From contig JBOHBN010000391.1 of assembly GCA_050698355.1 (NCBI GenBank), positions 1 through 34,757 of the forward strand: DNA of 34,757 nucleotides, given 5' to 3'. How positions within the stretch are numbered: the first letter of the stretch is position 1; each line of letters opens with the position of its first letter. Positions 15,710 through 23,098 of the stretch are shown here, in pieces. Both the position numbers and the translations under genes were made by a program. Source of the DNA: JBOHBN01 sp050698355 (GTDB lineage: Bacteria; Actinomycetota; Actinomycetes; Streptosporangiales; WHST01). A model generated the notes under the pieces. That model had not been told where the DNA came from, did no database searches, and worked only from the letters and a program-made list of their open reading frames with translations.

Positions 15710-16618
15710 TCAGAACACCGACTTGGTTTCCGGGGCCTGGACCGGTGCGGTGAGCGACGCGTACTCGCCCGGGTGGCGGCGGCCGTAGAAGTTCCAGCTG
15801 GCGCGCGCCTCGTCGACCCAGTCCAGGTCGACGCGGGCGGTGACCAGCTCGTCGCCGCTGCCGTGCGCCCGGGCGAGCACCTGGCCGTTCGGGTCGATCA
15901 CGCAGGTACCGCCGATGAACGGCACGCCGTCCTCCACACCGGCCTTGGCGGCCGCGATGACGAACATGCTGTTCTCGTACGCCCCCGCCCGTAGCGTCAG
16001 CTCGTTGTGGTCGAGCGCCAGCGGGTACACCGGCGTGTTGTAGCCGGTGAGCGCGATCTCGGCGCCCGCGAGCCCGAGGGTGCGGTACACCTCCGGGTAC
16101 CTGCGGTCCTGGCACAGGAAAAGCCCGACGTTGGCGAGCTTGGTGGGGAAGGACCGCAGCCCGAGGTCGCCGTGCGCGAAGTACAGCGGCTCGTACACCA
16201 CCGGCCGGTCGCTCTTGGTGGTGTGCGCGGTGCGCCCGGGCAGGTGGATTTTCCGGTACCTGCCAGCGATCTCGCCGTCGGCGTCGACGTAGACCGAGGA
16301 GTTGAAGTACGTACCTTCCGGCGACCGCTCCGCGTAGCCGAGGTGGAAGGCAACGCCCGCGTCCCGAGCGCGCTGAAAGAGCTGCTCGGTCTCAGCGGTC
16401 GGCAGCTTCGAGTCGTAGAAGCCGTCGTACTCGCTGCGGTCCCGCACCTTCTTCGGAAAGTACGTCGTGAGCGCCAGCTCCGGGTATACGAGCAGCTGCA
16501 CGCCCTCCCCCACCGCGCGGTCCAGCAATGCCATCAACCGGTCGGCGATCTCCTGCCGGCTGGCGGTCTCCTGATTCGCGCCGAGCTGCGCGGCTGCGAC
16601 TGTAATGGGACGTGACAT
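15710..16618 (-). CDS. Nitrilase-superfamily N-carbamoyl-D-amino-acid hydrolase-like enzyme
   Basis: A 302-residue carbon-nitrogen hydrolase. Catalytic residues are Glu47 (YPELALTTYFP), Lys123 (YRKIHLPG) and Cys169 (LCQDRRYPE). Glu47 and the sequences around all three residues closely follow D-carbamoylase (DCase), including FYDSKLP, the GYNTPVYPL region and the C-terminal NFYGRRHPGEY. DCase hydrolyses N-carbamoyl-D-amino acids, the product of hydantoinase, to D-amino acid, CO2 and ammonia. The ATG at 16618 has AGGAG upstream. It is divergent from the ornithine cyclodeaminase family gene, and its 3' end converges with tetR 26 bases away. Other ureido acids, such as beta-ureidopropionate, are possible substrates. 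Confidence 0.85.
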   Translation of the reverse strand: MSRPITVAAAQLGANQETASRQEIADRLMALLDRAVGEGVQLLVYPELALTTYFPKKVRDRSEYDGFYDSKLPTAETEQLFQRARDAGVAFHLGYAERSPEGTYFNSSVYVDADGEIAGRYRKIHLPGRTAHTTKSDRPVVYEPLYFAHGDLGLRSFPTKLANVGLFLCQDRRYPEVYRTLGLAGAEIALTGYNTPVYPLALDHNELTLRAGAYENSMFVIAAAKAGVEDGVPFIGGTCVIDPNGQVLARAHGSGDELVTARVDLDWVDEARASWNFYGRRHPGEYASLTAPVQAPETKSVF

Positions 16619-16682
16619 GTCAGCGTAGTCTCCTGTCCGGTGCGTACTTTCCTAGCTTGACCCTTACACGTTGGGAGTCGCC

Positions 16683-17639
16683 ATGGTGCTGTTCCTGGCA
16701 GACGACGAGGTGTCGCGGCTGCTGGACGCCGACGTCGCCTACTCCGCCGCGTACGAGGCGTTCGGCCTGCTCGGCAGGCGCGAGGCCACGAACGGTGTAC
16801 GGCAGCGGACCGTGCACGGCGCCGCGACCGTCAACGTGATGGCGGCCGTCGCGCCGCCGCTCGAGGTCATGGGCGTCAAGACGTACCCGGTGGTCCGCAC
16901 CGACGTCACCCAGGGATCGGCGTTCACGCTGCAACTCTTCGCTCTCGCGACAGGCGAGCTGACCACGGTGCTGCGCGCGGGCACCCTCGGCAACCGCCGA
17001 ACCGCCGCCGCGACGGCCGTGGCGACAAGCGTGCTCGCATGCGCGGACAGCAAGACCCTCACGGTGTTTGGCACCGGCTGGGTCGCGCGCGAACAGGTCA
17101 CCGCGACGCTGCGCCAGCTGCCGGGAGTGGAACAGGTCATCGCCGTCGGGCGGTCGCGGGAGCGCCTCACCACGTTCTGCACCGACATGAAGGAGCAGAC
17201 CGGACGCCCCGTCACACCCGGCGAGCCCGAGCCTGCGGTGCGCGCCGCCGACATCATCATCACCGCCACCGGCTCCCGCACTCCGGTGTTCGACGGCAGC
17301 TGGCTCCAACCCGGTACGCACGTCAACGCCGTCGGCTCGAACTACGCCGAGAAACAGGAGATCGACCGTACGGCGATCGCGTCCGCGGGAGCCGTGATCG
17401 TCGACGACCTCGACGTCGCGCACCAGGAGTGCGGCGACCTGATCATCGGGCTGGACGACTGGTCGGGCGTGGCCGGCCTCGGTGACGTGATCGCCGGTAC
17501 GGCGACCGGGCGCGCATCGGACTCGCAGATCACCCTGTTCGAGTCGCAGGGGATGGCGATCCTCGATGTCACAGCGGGAGCGCGCGTGGCGGCGCTCGCC
17601 CGCGAGCAGGGCATCGGCGCGACGCTCGACACCTGGTGA
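16683..17639 (+). CDS. Ornithine cyclodeaminase / mu-crystallin family protein
   Basis: A 318-residue NAD(P)-dependent protein. Members deaminate ornithine to proline or reduce cyclic imines and keto acids with ammonia. Landmarks are VKTYPV near residue 62, the LGNRRTAAATAVATSVLA helix, the nucleotide-binding FGTGWVAREQ segment near residue 125, TATGSRTPVFDGSWLQPGTH and AVGSNYAEKQEID. The ATG at 16683 is preferred over an in-frame TTG at 16671 because GGGAG lies five bases before it. It shares a 64-base divergent promoter region with the carbamoylase and stops 7 bases from the end of the dihydroorotase-like gene. The amino acid released by the carbamoylase may be its substrate, which is an inference. 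Confidence 0.85.
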   Translation: MVLFLADDEVSRLLDADVAYSAAYEAFGLLGRREATNGVRQRTVHGAATVNVMAAVAPPLEVMGVKTYPVVRTDVTQGSAFTLQLFALATGELTTVLRAGTLGNRRTAAATAVATSVLACADSKTLTVFGTGWVAREQVTATLRQLPGVEQVIAVGRSRERLTTFCTDMKEQTGRPVTPGEPEPAVRAADIIITATGSRTPVFDGSWLQPGTHVNAVGSNYAEKQEIDRTAIASAGAVIVDDLDVAHQECGDLIIGLDDWSGVAGLGDVIAGTATGRASDSQITLFESQGMAILDVTAGARVAALAREQGIGATLDTW

Positions 17640-17646
17640 CGCGACT

Positions 17647-19044
17647 TCATCCATGGTGGTTGGCCGGGACGAACTGACCCCGTCTCTCACCGACCGGCTT
17701 GCCGTCTCGCATCGCCACCGTGCCGCCCATCACGCTCGCCACGATCCGGCCGCGTAGCTGCACGCCGTCCCAGGCGCTGACCGGATGCAGGGAGTGCAGG
17801 TCGTCGTTGCGCACGACGTGGCTGCCCGCGGGATCGACCAGCGTGAGGTCGGCGTCGGTTCCCGGGTGAACGCTGCCCTTGCGTGGCCACAACCCGTAGA
17901 GCTGCGCGGTCTTCGTGGAGAGGACCTCACCGAGCCGGGCCGGGCTCAGCCGTCCGGTCGCCATCGCGTCGACGAGCAGCGGTGCGATCGTCTCGACGCC
18001 GATCCCGCCGGCTGGGGCGGACGCGAAGCCGACGTCCTTCTCCTCCTCGGCGTGCGGCGCGTGGTCCGACGCGACGAAGGAGAGCGTGCCGTCCTCGACC
18101 GCCGCCCACAACGCCTTCTGGTCGGCGGCCGTACGGACCGGCGGGTAGACCTTGAGCATCGGGCCGAGCCGGTCGACGTCGGCGTCGGTCAGCGTGAGGT
18201 ACTGCGGGCAGGTCTCAGCCGTGACCGGCGCGCTCGACCGCTGGGCCTGGCGTACTGCCTCGACGCCCTGGGCTGAGGCCAGGTGTACGACGTGGAAGCG
18301 GCACCCGGTCGCCGCGGCGAGCTGGGCCCCGACAGCAACGCTGACGGCCTCCGCCGCCGCGGGACGCGCCGCGAGGAGATCGGCGTAGGTCTCGATCGGA
18401 TGACCGAGATCGGCGGCCGCCTGCTGGAGGATCGCGGTGTCCTCGCAGTGAACCGCGAGCACGCCGCCGATCTCAGCGATGCGCCGGAACAGCGCGTACA
18501 CCGCACCGTTGCCGGGTGGGAGCAGCAGGTCCTCCGGCGCCTCGTCCTCGAAGTTGTAAACCAGGGACTGGCGCTGCTTGTGCAGCGCGTACCCCCAGAA
18601 CAGCTTGACCGCGACGGCGCCCGCGTCGAACAGGCCCGGCAGCGCGTCCAGGTTGTCGGCGCCGAGCGCGATGCCCCACAGGCCGAAGTCCACCCACGCG
18701 TGCTGGGCGTGCTCGTCCCTGCGAGCGACGAAGACGTCGCGGTCGCTAACAGGCGGCACCGCGTTCGGCATCTCCAGGATGGTCGTCAGGCCGCCGCACA
18801 GCGCGGCGAGTGTGGAACGCTCGAACGTCTCCTTGTGGGTCAGCCCCGGATCGCGCGAGTGCACGTGCGAGTCGATGAAGCCGGGGAAGACGAGCAGCCC
18901 GGTCGCGTCGAACGTCTCGTCCACGTCGCCCGGCGCCGTACCGGGCCGGGTAAGCGCCTCGATCCGGCCGTCGGCGCAGACCACGTCGGCCGGCATCGGA
19001 CCGGACTCGGACACCACGGTGCCGCCACGGATGGCGAGTCGCAC
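17647..19044 (-). CDS. Dihydroorotase-like cyclic amidohydrolase
   Basis: A 465-residue zinc amidohydrolase. The metal set is His60 and His62 (DSHVHSRDPG), Lys147 (VKLFWGY), His199 (VHCED), His254 (HVVHLAS) and Asp327 (ASDHAPH). THKETF, GGLTTILEMPN, HCED and SDHAPHAEEEK are closer to dihydroorotase than to allantoinase or dihydropyrimidinase. Dihydroorotase interconverts dihydroorotate and N-carbamoyl-L-aspartate. The start is GTG at 19044 with AGGGAGG. It is the last gene of the operon, 28 bases after the PyrK-like gene. Given the carbamoylase in the same operon, it may run in the ring-opening direction. Allantoinase remains the main alternative. Confidence 0.82.
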   Translation of the reverse strand: MRLAIRGGTVVSESGPMPADVVCADGRIEALTRPGTAPGDVDETFDATGLLVFPGFIDSHVHSRDPGLTHKETFERSTLAALCGGLTTILEMPNAVPPVSDRDVFVARRDEHAQHAWVDFGLWGIALGADNLDALPGLFDAGAVAVKLFWGYALHKQRQSLVYNFEDEAPEDLLLPPGNGAVYALFRRIAEIGGVLAVHCEDTAILQQAAADLGHPIETYADLLAARPAAAEAVSVAVGAQLAAATGCRFHVVHLASAQGVEAVRQAQRSSAPVTAETCPQYLTLTDADVDRLGPMLKVYPPVRTAADQKALWAAVEDGTLSFVASDHAPHAEEEKDVGFASAPAGGIGVETIAPLLVDAMATGRLSPARLGEVLSTKTAQLYGLWPRKGSVHPGTDADLTLVDPAGSHVVRNDDLHSLHPVSAWDGVQLRGRIVASVMGGTVAMRDGKPVGERRGQFVPANHHG

Positions 19045-19072
19045 GGATTGCCTCCCTGTCTGTTCGGGTCGG

Positions 19073-19951
19073 TCAAGCCACCTGACGAACGCTTCGACGC
19101 AGGCGGAACACGGGGCCGTCGCGGCACACCAGCGGCGCCTCGGACGACGCGGAGCGCGCGCCGGTGGAGCAGCCGTGGCAGTAGCCGAGGCCGCATGCCA
19201 TGTGTGCCTCCACGGCTACCTGGCAGTCGGCGTGCCAGGCGTCGGCGAGCCGCAACGCGAGGGATTCAAGCCGGGCGGACCCGCAGGCGGCGACCAGCGC
19301 CGGCGGTGCCTGGTCGAGCAGCGAGTGCAGCCGCGTCTCCAACCGTTCAGGAGCCGATGTGCCGCCGCTGTCGAGTACGGGCAGGTACCGGGCGTGCGTG
19401 GATCCGTAGACGTCCGCGCCGATGAGCGCGCTCGGGTGCCGGCCGGAGGCCACCGCGGTCAACGGACGCCCTGCCACCGCCGCTGCCCTGGCCAGCAGGG
19501 TCAGCGAGCACGTCCCGATCCCGCGCCCGAGCAACAGCACGCCGCCGCTGGCCGGCAGGTCGAACTGCCGGCCCACGGGCCCCACGGTGGTGATGGACGT
19601 GCCGCGGCCGTACCGGGTCAGCGCGCGGGTGCCCGCCCCGGCGACCGAGTAGACGATCGCCACCGTGCCTTCGCGGGCGTCGACGTCGTAGACCGCCATC
19701 GGCCGTGGCAGCACCGGGCCGCGATCGGTGCCGTCGGTCACGGTCAGCATCACGAACTGGCCGGGCGCGACCCTCGCCGCGATGCTCGGCGCGTCCAGGT
19801 CGAGCCGCCAGTATCGGTCGCCGATGGCGGTGTTGGCCAGTACGTCGGCGTCGATCGCTACGGGAGTCACCCGGCCCCTGTCGGGCAACACGACCATGTC
19901 GCCCGCGGCCTCGGTGGACGCGATCCGCGGCACACGCCCGACGCCGGTCAC
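19073..19951 (-). CDS. pyrK: Dihydroorotate dehydrogenase B electron-transfer subunit (PyrK-like)
   Basis: A 292-residue ferredoxin-reductase-type protein that passes electrons between NAD(H) and class 1B dihydroorotate dehydrogenase through FAD and a [2Fe-2S] centre. The FAD-binding RPMAVYD (residues 83-89) and the nucleotide-binding LGRGIGTCSLTLLA (near 141-154) are visible; the latter differs from the usual GGGIG. Cys253, 258, 261 and 276 form the C-x4-C-x2-C-x14-C cluster followed by RDGPVF, a PyrK hallmark. The GTG at 19951 overlaps the carbamoylase stop (GTGA). It lies in the same operon as the DHODH gene but five genes away, so partnership with that enzyme is likely but inferred. Confidence 0.85.
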   Translation of the reverse strand: MTGVGRVPRIASTEAAGDMVVLPDRGRVTPVAIDADVLANTAIGDRYWRLDLDAPSIAARVAPGQFVMLTVTDGTDRGPVLPRPMAVYDVDAREGTVAIVYSVAGAGTRALTRYGRGTSITTVGPVGRQFDLPASGGVLLLGRGIGTCSLTLLARAAAVAGRPLTAVASGRHPSALIGADVYGSTHARYLPVLDSGGTSAPERLETRLHSLLDQAPPALVAACGSARLESLALRLADAWHADCQVAVEAHMACGLGYCHGCSTGARSASSEAPLVCRDGPVFRLRRSVRQVA

Positions 19952-21264
19952 GATCCCGCTCCGGCCGCGGGCTGCTCCAGCTCGGTGAGCTTCCGGTCGA
20001 GCGCGAGCAGGCTGGCCGCCAGCAGGCGTACGCCGGTTGCCACCTCGACCGGTGAGGTCCACTCGTCGGGGACGTGCGACAGGCCGCCGGCGCTGGGCAC
20101 GAAGATCATCGCGGTGGGCATCAGCCGGTTGACCATTTGGGCGTCGTGACTGGCGCCGGAGGTGAGCACGCGGTAGCCGGTGTCGAGCTCCCGGGCGGTG
20201 TCGGCGATGACCTGGCGCGTCCACACCGGCAGGATCACCGGCGAGGTGTCGCCCAGCAGTGAGACGTCCATCCGTACCCGGCGCCTGTCGCAGACGGCGC
20301 GGGACCGACGTACGAGCTCGGCTGCGGTGGCGCGCTGCCTGTCCGCGTCGATGTCGCGGACGTCGACGGTCAGCCGTACCTCGCCCGGGATGGTGGTGAT
20401 CGACCCGGGTGACACGCTCATCCGGCCCACGGTCGCGCGGGTGCCGCGATGCCGGGAATCCATGGCCAGCTCCTCGGCGAGCAGGATCGTCTCCGCGGCG
20501 GCCGCGAGCGCGTCGGAGCGCCCGGCCATCGGCGTGCCGCCGGTGTGCGACGCCCTACCGCGCAGGGCGATCTCCAGACGGGTCGACCCGGAGATCAGGT
20601 CGACGATGCCCACCGGCACCTGGTCGCGCTCCAGCACGCTGCCCTGCTCGATGTGCAGCTCGACGAACGCGGCCCACTCGGCGGGATCCCACGGCTGCTG
20701 CGCCGCGCGGCCCGGATCCAGGCCCACCTCGCGCATCGCGTCGGCGATGCTCACGCCGTCGCGGTCGACCCGGTCCTGCAGCTCCTGCAGGCTCGCCAAG
20801 CCGGCGGCGAGCTTGGAGCCGAGGCAGGCCTGACCGAACCGCGCACCCTCCTCGGCGGCGAACACCACGAACCGCAACGGCCTGTCGGTCTCGACGCGCG
20901 CGGCGTGCAGCAGCCGCGCGGTCTCCATCGCGGCGACCACGCCGACGATGCCGTCGTAGCGACCGCCCGCGTACACCGAGTCCAGGTGGCTGCCGGTGCC
21001 GATCGCGGGCGCCCCGGCCCTACGGCCGGGCCGGGTGGCGATCGTGTTGCCCGCCGCGTCGACGCGGACCTCGCAACCGTGGCCGGCCATCTGCTCGGCG
21101 AACAGCTCGTGCGCCTGCCGCTCCAGAGTGGAGTACCCGATGCGCGTCACGCCCGTACCGGGCTCGCTGATCCGCGCGAACTCCTCCAGCAGCTCCGCGA
21201 TCCGCCTGGGGTCGCAACGCAGCGCCTCGGCGGTGGGCTCGGGCCCGCTCGTACGGTCGTTCAC
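19948..21264 (-). CDS. M20 family N-carbamoyl-L-amino-acid hydrolase / allantoate amidohydrolase-type enzyme
   Basis: A 438-residue metal-dependent amidase of the HyuC/AllC branch, which removes the carbamoyl group of N-carbamoyl-L-amino acids or related ureido acids. Metal and active-site residues are His93 and Asp95-Asp104 (GSHLDSVYAGGRYDG), Glu138-Glu139 (AAEEGARFG), His204 (ELHIEQG) and the SGASHDAQ segment. The GTG at 21264 overlaps the preceding stop (GTGA), and the 3' end overlaps the PyrK-like start, so much longer frames are rejected. With the dihydroorotase-like neighbour, N-carbamoyl-L-aspartate is the expected substrate and L-aspartate the product. Allantoate and beta-ureidopropionate are alternatives. 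Confidence 0.87.
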   Translation of the reverse strand: MNDRTSGPEPTAEALRCDPRRIAELLEEFARISEPGTGVTRIGYSTLERQAHELFAEQMAGHGCEVRVDAAGNTIATRPGRRAGAPAIGTGSHLDSVYAGGRYDGIVGVVAAMETARLLHAARVETDRPLRFVVFAAEEGARFGQACLGSKLAAGLASLQELQDRVDRDGVSIADAMREVGLDPGRAAQQPWDPAEWAAFVELHIEQGSVLERDQVPVGIVDLISGSTRLEIALRGRASHTGGTPMAGRSDALAAAAETILLAEELAMDSRHRGTRATVGRMSVSPGSITTIPGEVRLTVDVRDIDADRQRATAAELVRRSRAVCDRRRVRMDVSLLGDTSPVILPVWTRQVIADTARELDTGYRVLTSGASHDAQMVNRLMPTAMIFVPSAGGLSHVPDEWTSPVEVATGVRLLAASLLALDRKLTELEQPAAGAGS

Positions 21265-21665
21265 CGCGGCTCCGCCACCACGACCGCGGCGTCGGCCGCC
21301 TCCGTGCCCGTGGTGTCGACCGGACCGGTCACGGCACCGACGCCGACGACGGTGCCGCCGTCGTGGCGCATCACCCCCGCCAGCGCGGCCAGGCTCCGCG
21401 GCTCGAACGACTCCGCCACCAACACCACGCGTGCGCCCTCGCCGACCGGGCGGAGCAGCGAGACGATCCCCTCCACCTCCACCGCCGGACGCACCCCGAC
21501 GCCGAGCTCGCGAGCGACGACGTGCGCGAGCACGACGTCCTCGCTCGAGTCCCAGCAGCCGACCACGGACGGCCGCAGCTCGCTCAGGTTCTCGGCCAGC
21601 GACGTGCCGACGCGCTCGACCCGTGTCGGCTCGGTGAACGCCAGTGCGGCGTCGGTGTTCTGCAT
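21261..21665 (-). CDS. Degenerate phosphoribosyltransferase-fold protein
   Basis: A 134-residue protein I do not recognise as a named family. Residues 34-112 line up with the second half of the adjacent orotate phosphoribosyltransferase: a VVGCWDSSEDVVLAHVVARELGV stretch against its GPELGAVP region, then GARVVLVAESFEPRSLAAL against GERVLLVEDIVTSASEAL. The PRPP-binding Asp and Thr-Ser residues are replaced (VAESFEPRS), so it is unlikely to bind PRPP. It starts one base inside the pyrE stop (TGATG) and overlaps the carbamoylase start (GTGA). A regulatory or structural partner of PyrE, or a decayed duplicate, would fit. Confidence 0.65.
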   Translation of the reverse strand: MQNTDAALAFTEPTRVERVGTSLAENLSELRPSVVGCWDSSEDVVLAHVVARELGVGVRPAVEVEGIVSLLRPVGEGARVVLVAESFEPRSLAALAGVMRHDGGTVVGVGAVTGPVDTTGTEAADAAVVVAEPR

Positions 21666-22261
21666 CAGGTGCTCCCCTCGGGTATGCCCAGCTCGGACAG
21701 CCGGAACAGCGGATCGAACGGCAGGCCGGCCGCGGCGACCGCCTCGGCACCGCCCTGCTCGCGGTCGACGACGGCGAGCACGCTGCTCACCGTCGCGCCG
21801 GCGTCTGTCAACGCGGCCGCGGCGGCAAGGGCCTCCGACGCCGAGGTGACGATGTCCTCGACGAGCAGGACGCGTTCACCGGCGTGCAGTTCCCCCTCGA
21901 TCCGCCCGGCCGTCCCGTACGCCTTCCTCGCCTTGCGCACGATCACGAACGGGATGCCGGTCTCCAATGACAGCGCCGAGGTGATCGGCACCGCACCCAG
22001 TTCGGGCCCGGCGATCCGGTCAACGCCGGCAGGTACGCGTTCGGCGAGAAGCGAGGTCAGCCTGCGCAGCACGGTCGGCTTCGTGGCGAACAGGTACTTG
22101 TCGAAGTAGAAGCTCGACTCCTGCCCCGACGACAACACGAACGACCCGCGCATGTACGCGGCAGCGACGAGGTCCCTGGCGAGCTCGGCGCGGCGCTCCT
22201 CGGCGTCCTGGAACACGCCGGTGTCCCCGACGACCAGCGACTCCAACAGCGACGGCGTCAT
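21665..22261 (-). CDS. pyrE: Orotate phosphoribosyltransferase
   Basis: A 198-residue type I phosphoribosyltransferase that makes OMP from orotate and PRPP. The N-terminal LARDLVAAAYMRGSFVLSSGQ and SSFYFDKYL match orotate PRTases, with GPELGAVP near residue 85, VIVRKARKAYGTAG near 107 and the PRPP loop LLVEDIVTSASEAL at 132-145. The loop has TSAS where TTG(G/T)S is usual, a mild deviation. It starts at 22261 overlapping the IclR stop by four bases. Its place beside an AAHS transporter and a DHODH suggests orotate is the common metabolite. It may be a second copy beside a housekeeping pyrE elsewhere. Confidence 0.87.
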   Translation of the reverse strand: MTPSLLESLVVGDTGVFQDAEERRAELARDLVAAAYMRGSFVLSSGQESSFYFDKYLFATKPTVLRRLTSLLAERVPAGVDRIAGPELGAVPITSALSLETGIPFVIVRKARKAYGTAGRIEGELHAGERVLLVEDIVTSASEALAAAAALTDAGATVSSVLAVVDREQGGAEAVAAAGLPFDPLFRLSELGIPEGST

Positions 22262-23052
22262 GTACGGCTCACCTCAGGTTCGAGCGCGGCGGCGTCATCG
22301 TCGCCGGCCCAGCCCAGGTCACCGGCCAGCCGGGCCGCCGCCCGGAGTACCACACCACGCAACCGCTCGCGCTCGGCGATGTCCTCCACCCGATGCGACG
22401 GTACGGCCATGCTCACCGATGCGACAACCCTGCCCGTGGACGCGCGTACGGGCGTGGAAACAGCCCACACACCATGGTCCAGCTCGTCGTCGCACACGTC
22501 GTACCCGCGCGCACGTACGACGACGAGGTGCTCGAGCACCTCCTCGACGGTCGCCGGCGTGCTGTCGGTGTAGTGCGTGAGCGGCCGCGACTCCAGCAGC
22601 CGGCGCGCGGCGCTCTCGTCCATGTGCGCCAACAGCGTGCGCGCCGACGCGGCCGCGTGCAGCGGCATGTCCTGACCGATCCGTACGAACATCCGCAACG
22701 GATGCGTCGATTCAACCAGCGAGACGCAGATCGCCCGATCCCCGACCAGCTCGGTGAGGAAGACCGTCTCGTCACACTCCTCGGCGGCAGCCCGCAACGC
22801 CGGATGCGGGGAGAGCAGGAGCCCGTTCTGCTGCGCGTTGACCTCGGCGAGCTGCCGCGCCGCCGGTCCGAGGAAGTAGCGGCGGTTGGTGGGTGAACGG
22901 GTGATGAACTGCTCCCGCTCGAGCACGGCGAGCACCCGGTGCATGCTGCCCTGCGGTACGTCGAGGCACTCCGACAGCTCCGCCATCGTCTTGCCCGTCG
23001 CACTCGGCGCCAGCGTCTTCAGCACGGCGAGCGCACGAACGACCGGCTGCAT
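22258..23052 (-). CDS. IclR family transcriptional regulator
   Basis: A 264-residue regulator. The N-terminal winged helix (about residues 1-60) shows MQPVVRALAVLKTLA, MAELSECLDVPQGSMHRVLAVLE and FLGPAARQLAE. The C-terminal ligand-binding domain has the ETVFLTELVGD strand, an HAAASARTLLAHM segment, YDVCDDELDHGVWAVSTPVR and ASVSMAVPSHR. The ATG at 23052 is chosen because AGGGAGG precedes it; an in-frame GTG at 23070 has no ribosome site. It lies inside the operon between the transporter and pyrE, so it is co-transcribed and may control the promoter upstream of the DHODH gene. The effector is probably orotate or a breakdown product (inference). Confidence 0.9.
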   Translation of the reverse strand: MQPVVRALAVLKTLAPSATGKTMAELSECLDVPQGSMHRVLAVLEREQFITRSPTNRRYFLGPAARQLAEVNAQQNGLLLSPHPALRAAAEECDETVFLTELVGDRAICVSLVESTHPLRMFVRIGQDMPLHAAASARTLLAHMDESAARRLLESRPLTHYTDSTPATVEEVLEHLVVVRARGYDVCDDELDHGVWAVSTPVRASTGRVVASVSMAVPSHRVEDIAERERLRGVVLRAAARLAGDLGWAGDDDAAALEPEVSRT

Positions 23053-23098
23053 CGCCCACCTCCCTTGCACACCAAGGACATCTGTACGGCCAGACCGC

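Noticed and set aside
16662..16667. CCTTAC in the nitrilase/cyclodeaminase promoter as a third TetR operator
   Set aside because: Only a half-site is present; the expected GTAAG partner at three bases is missing.
17647..21264. Allantoin degradation (allantoinase plus allantoate amidohydrolase) as the primary reading
   Set aside because: THKETF, HCED and SDHAPHAEEEK favour dihydroorotase, and PyrD, PyrK and PyrE are in the same operon. It is kept only as an alternative.
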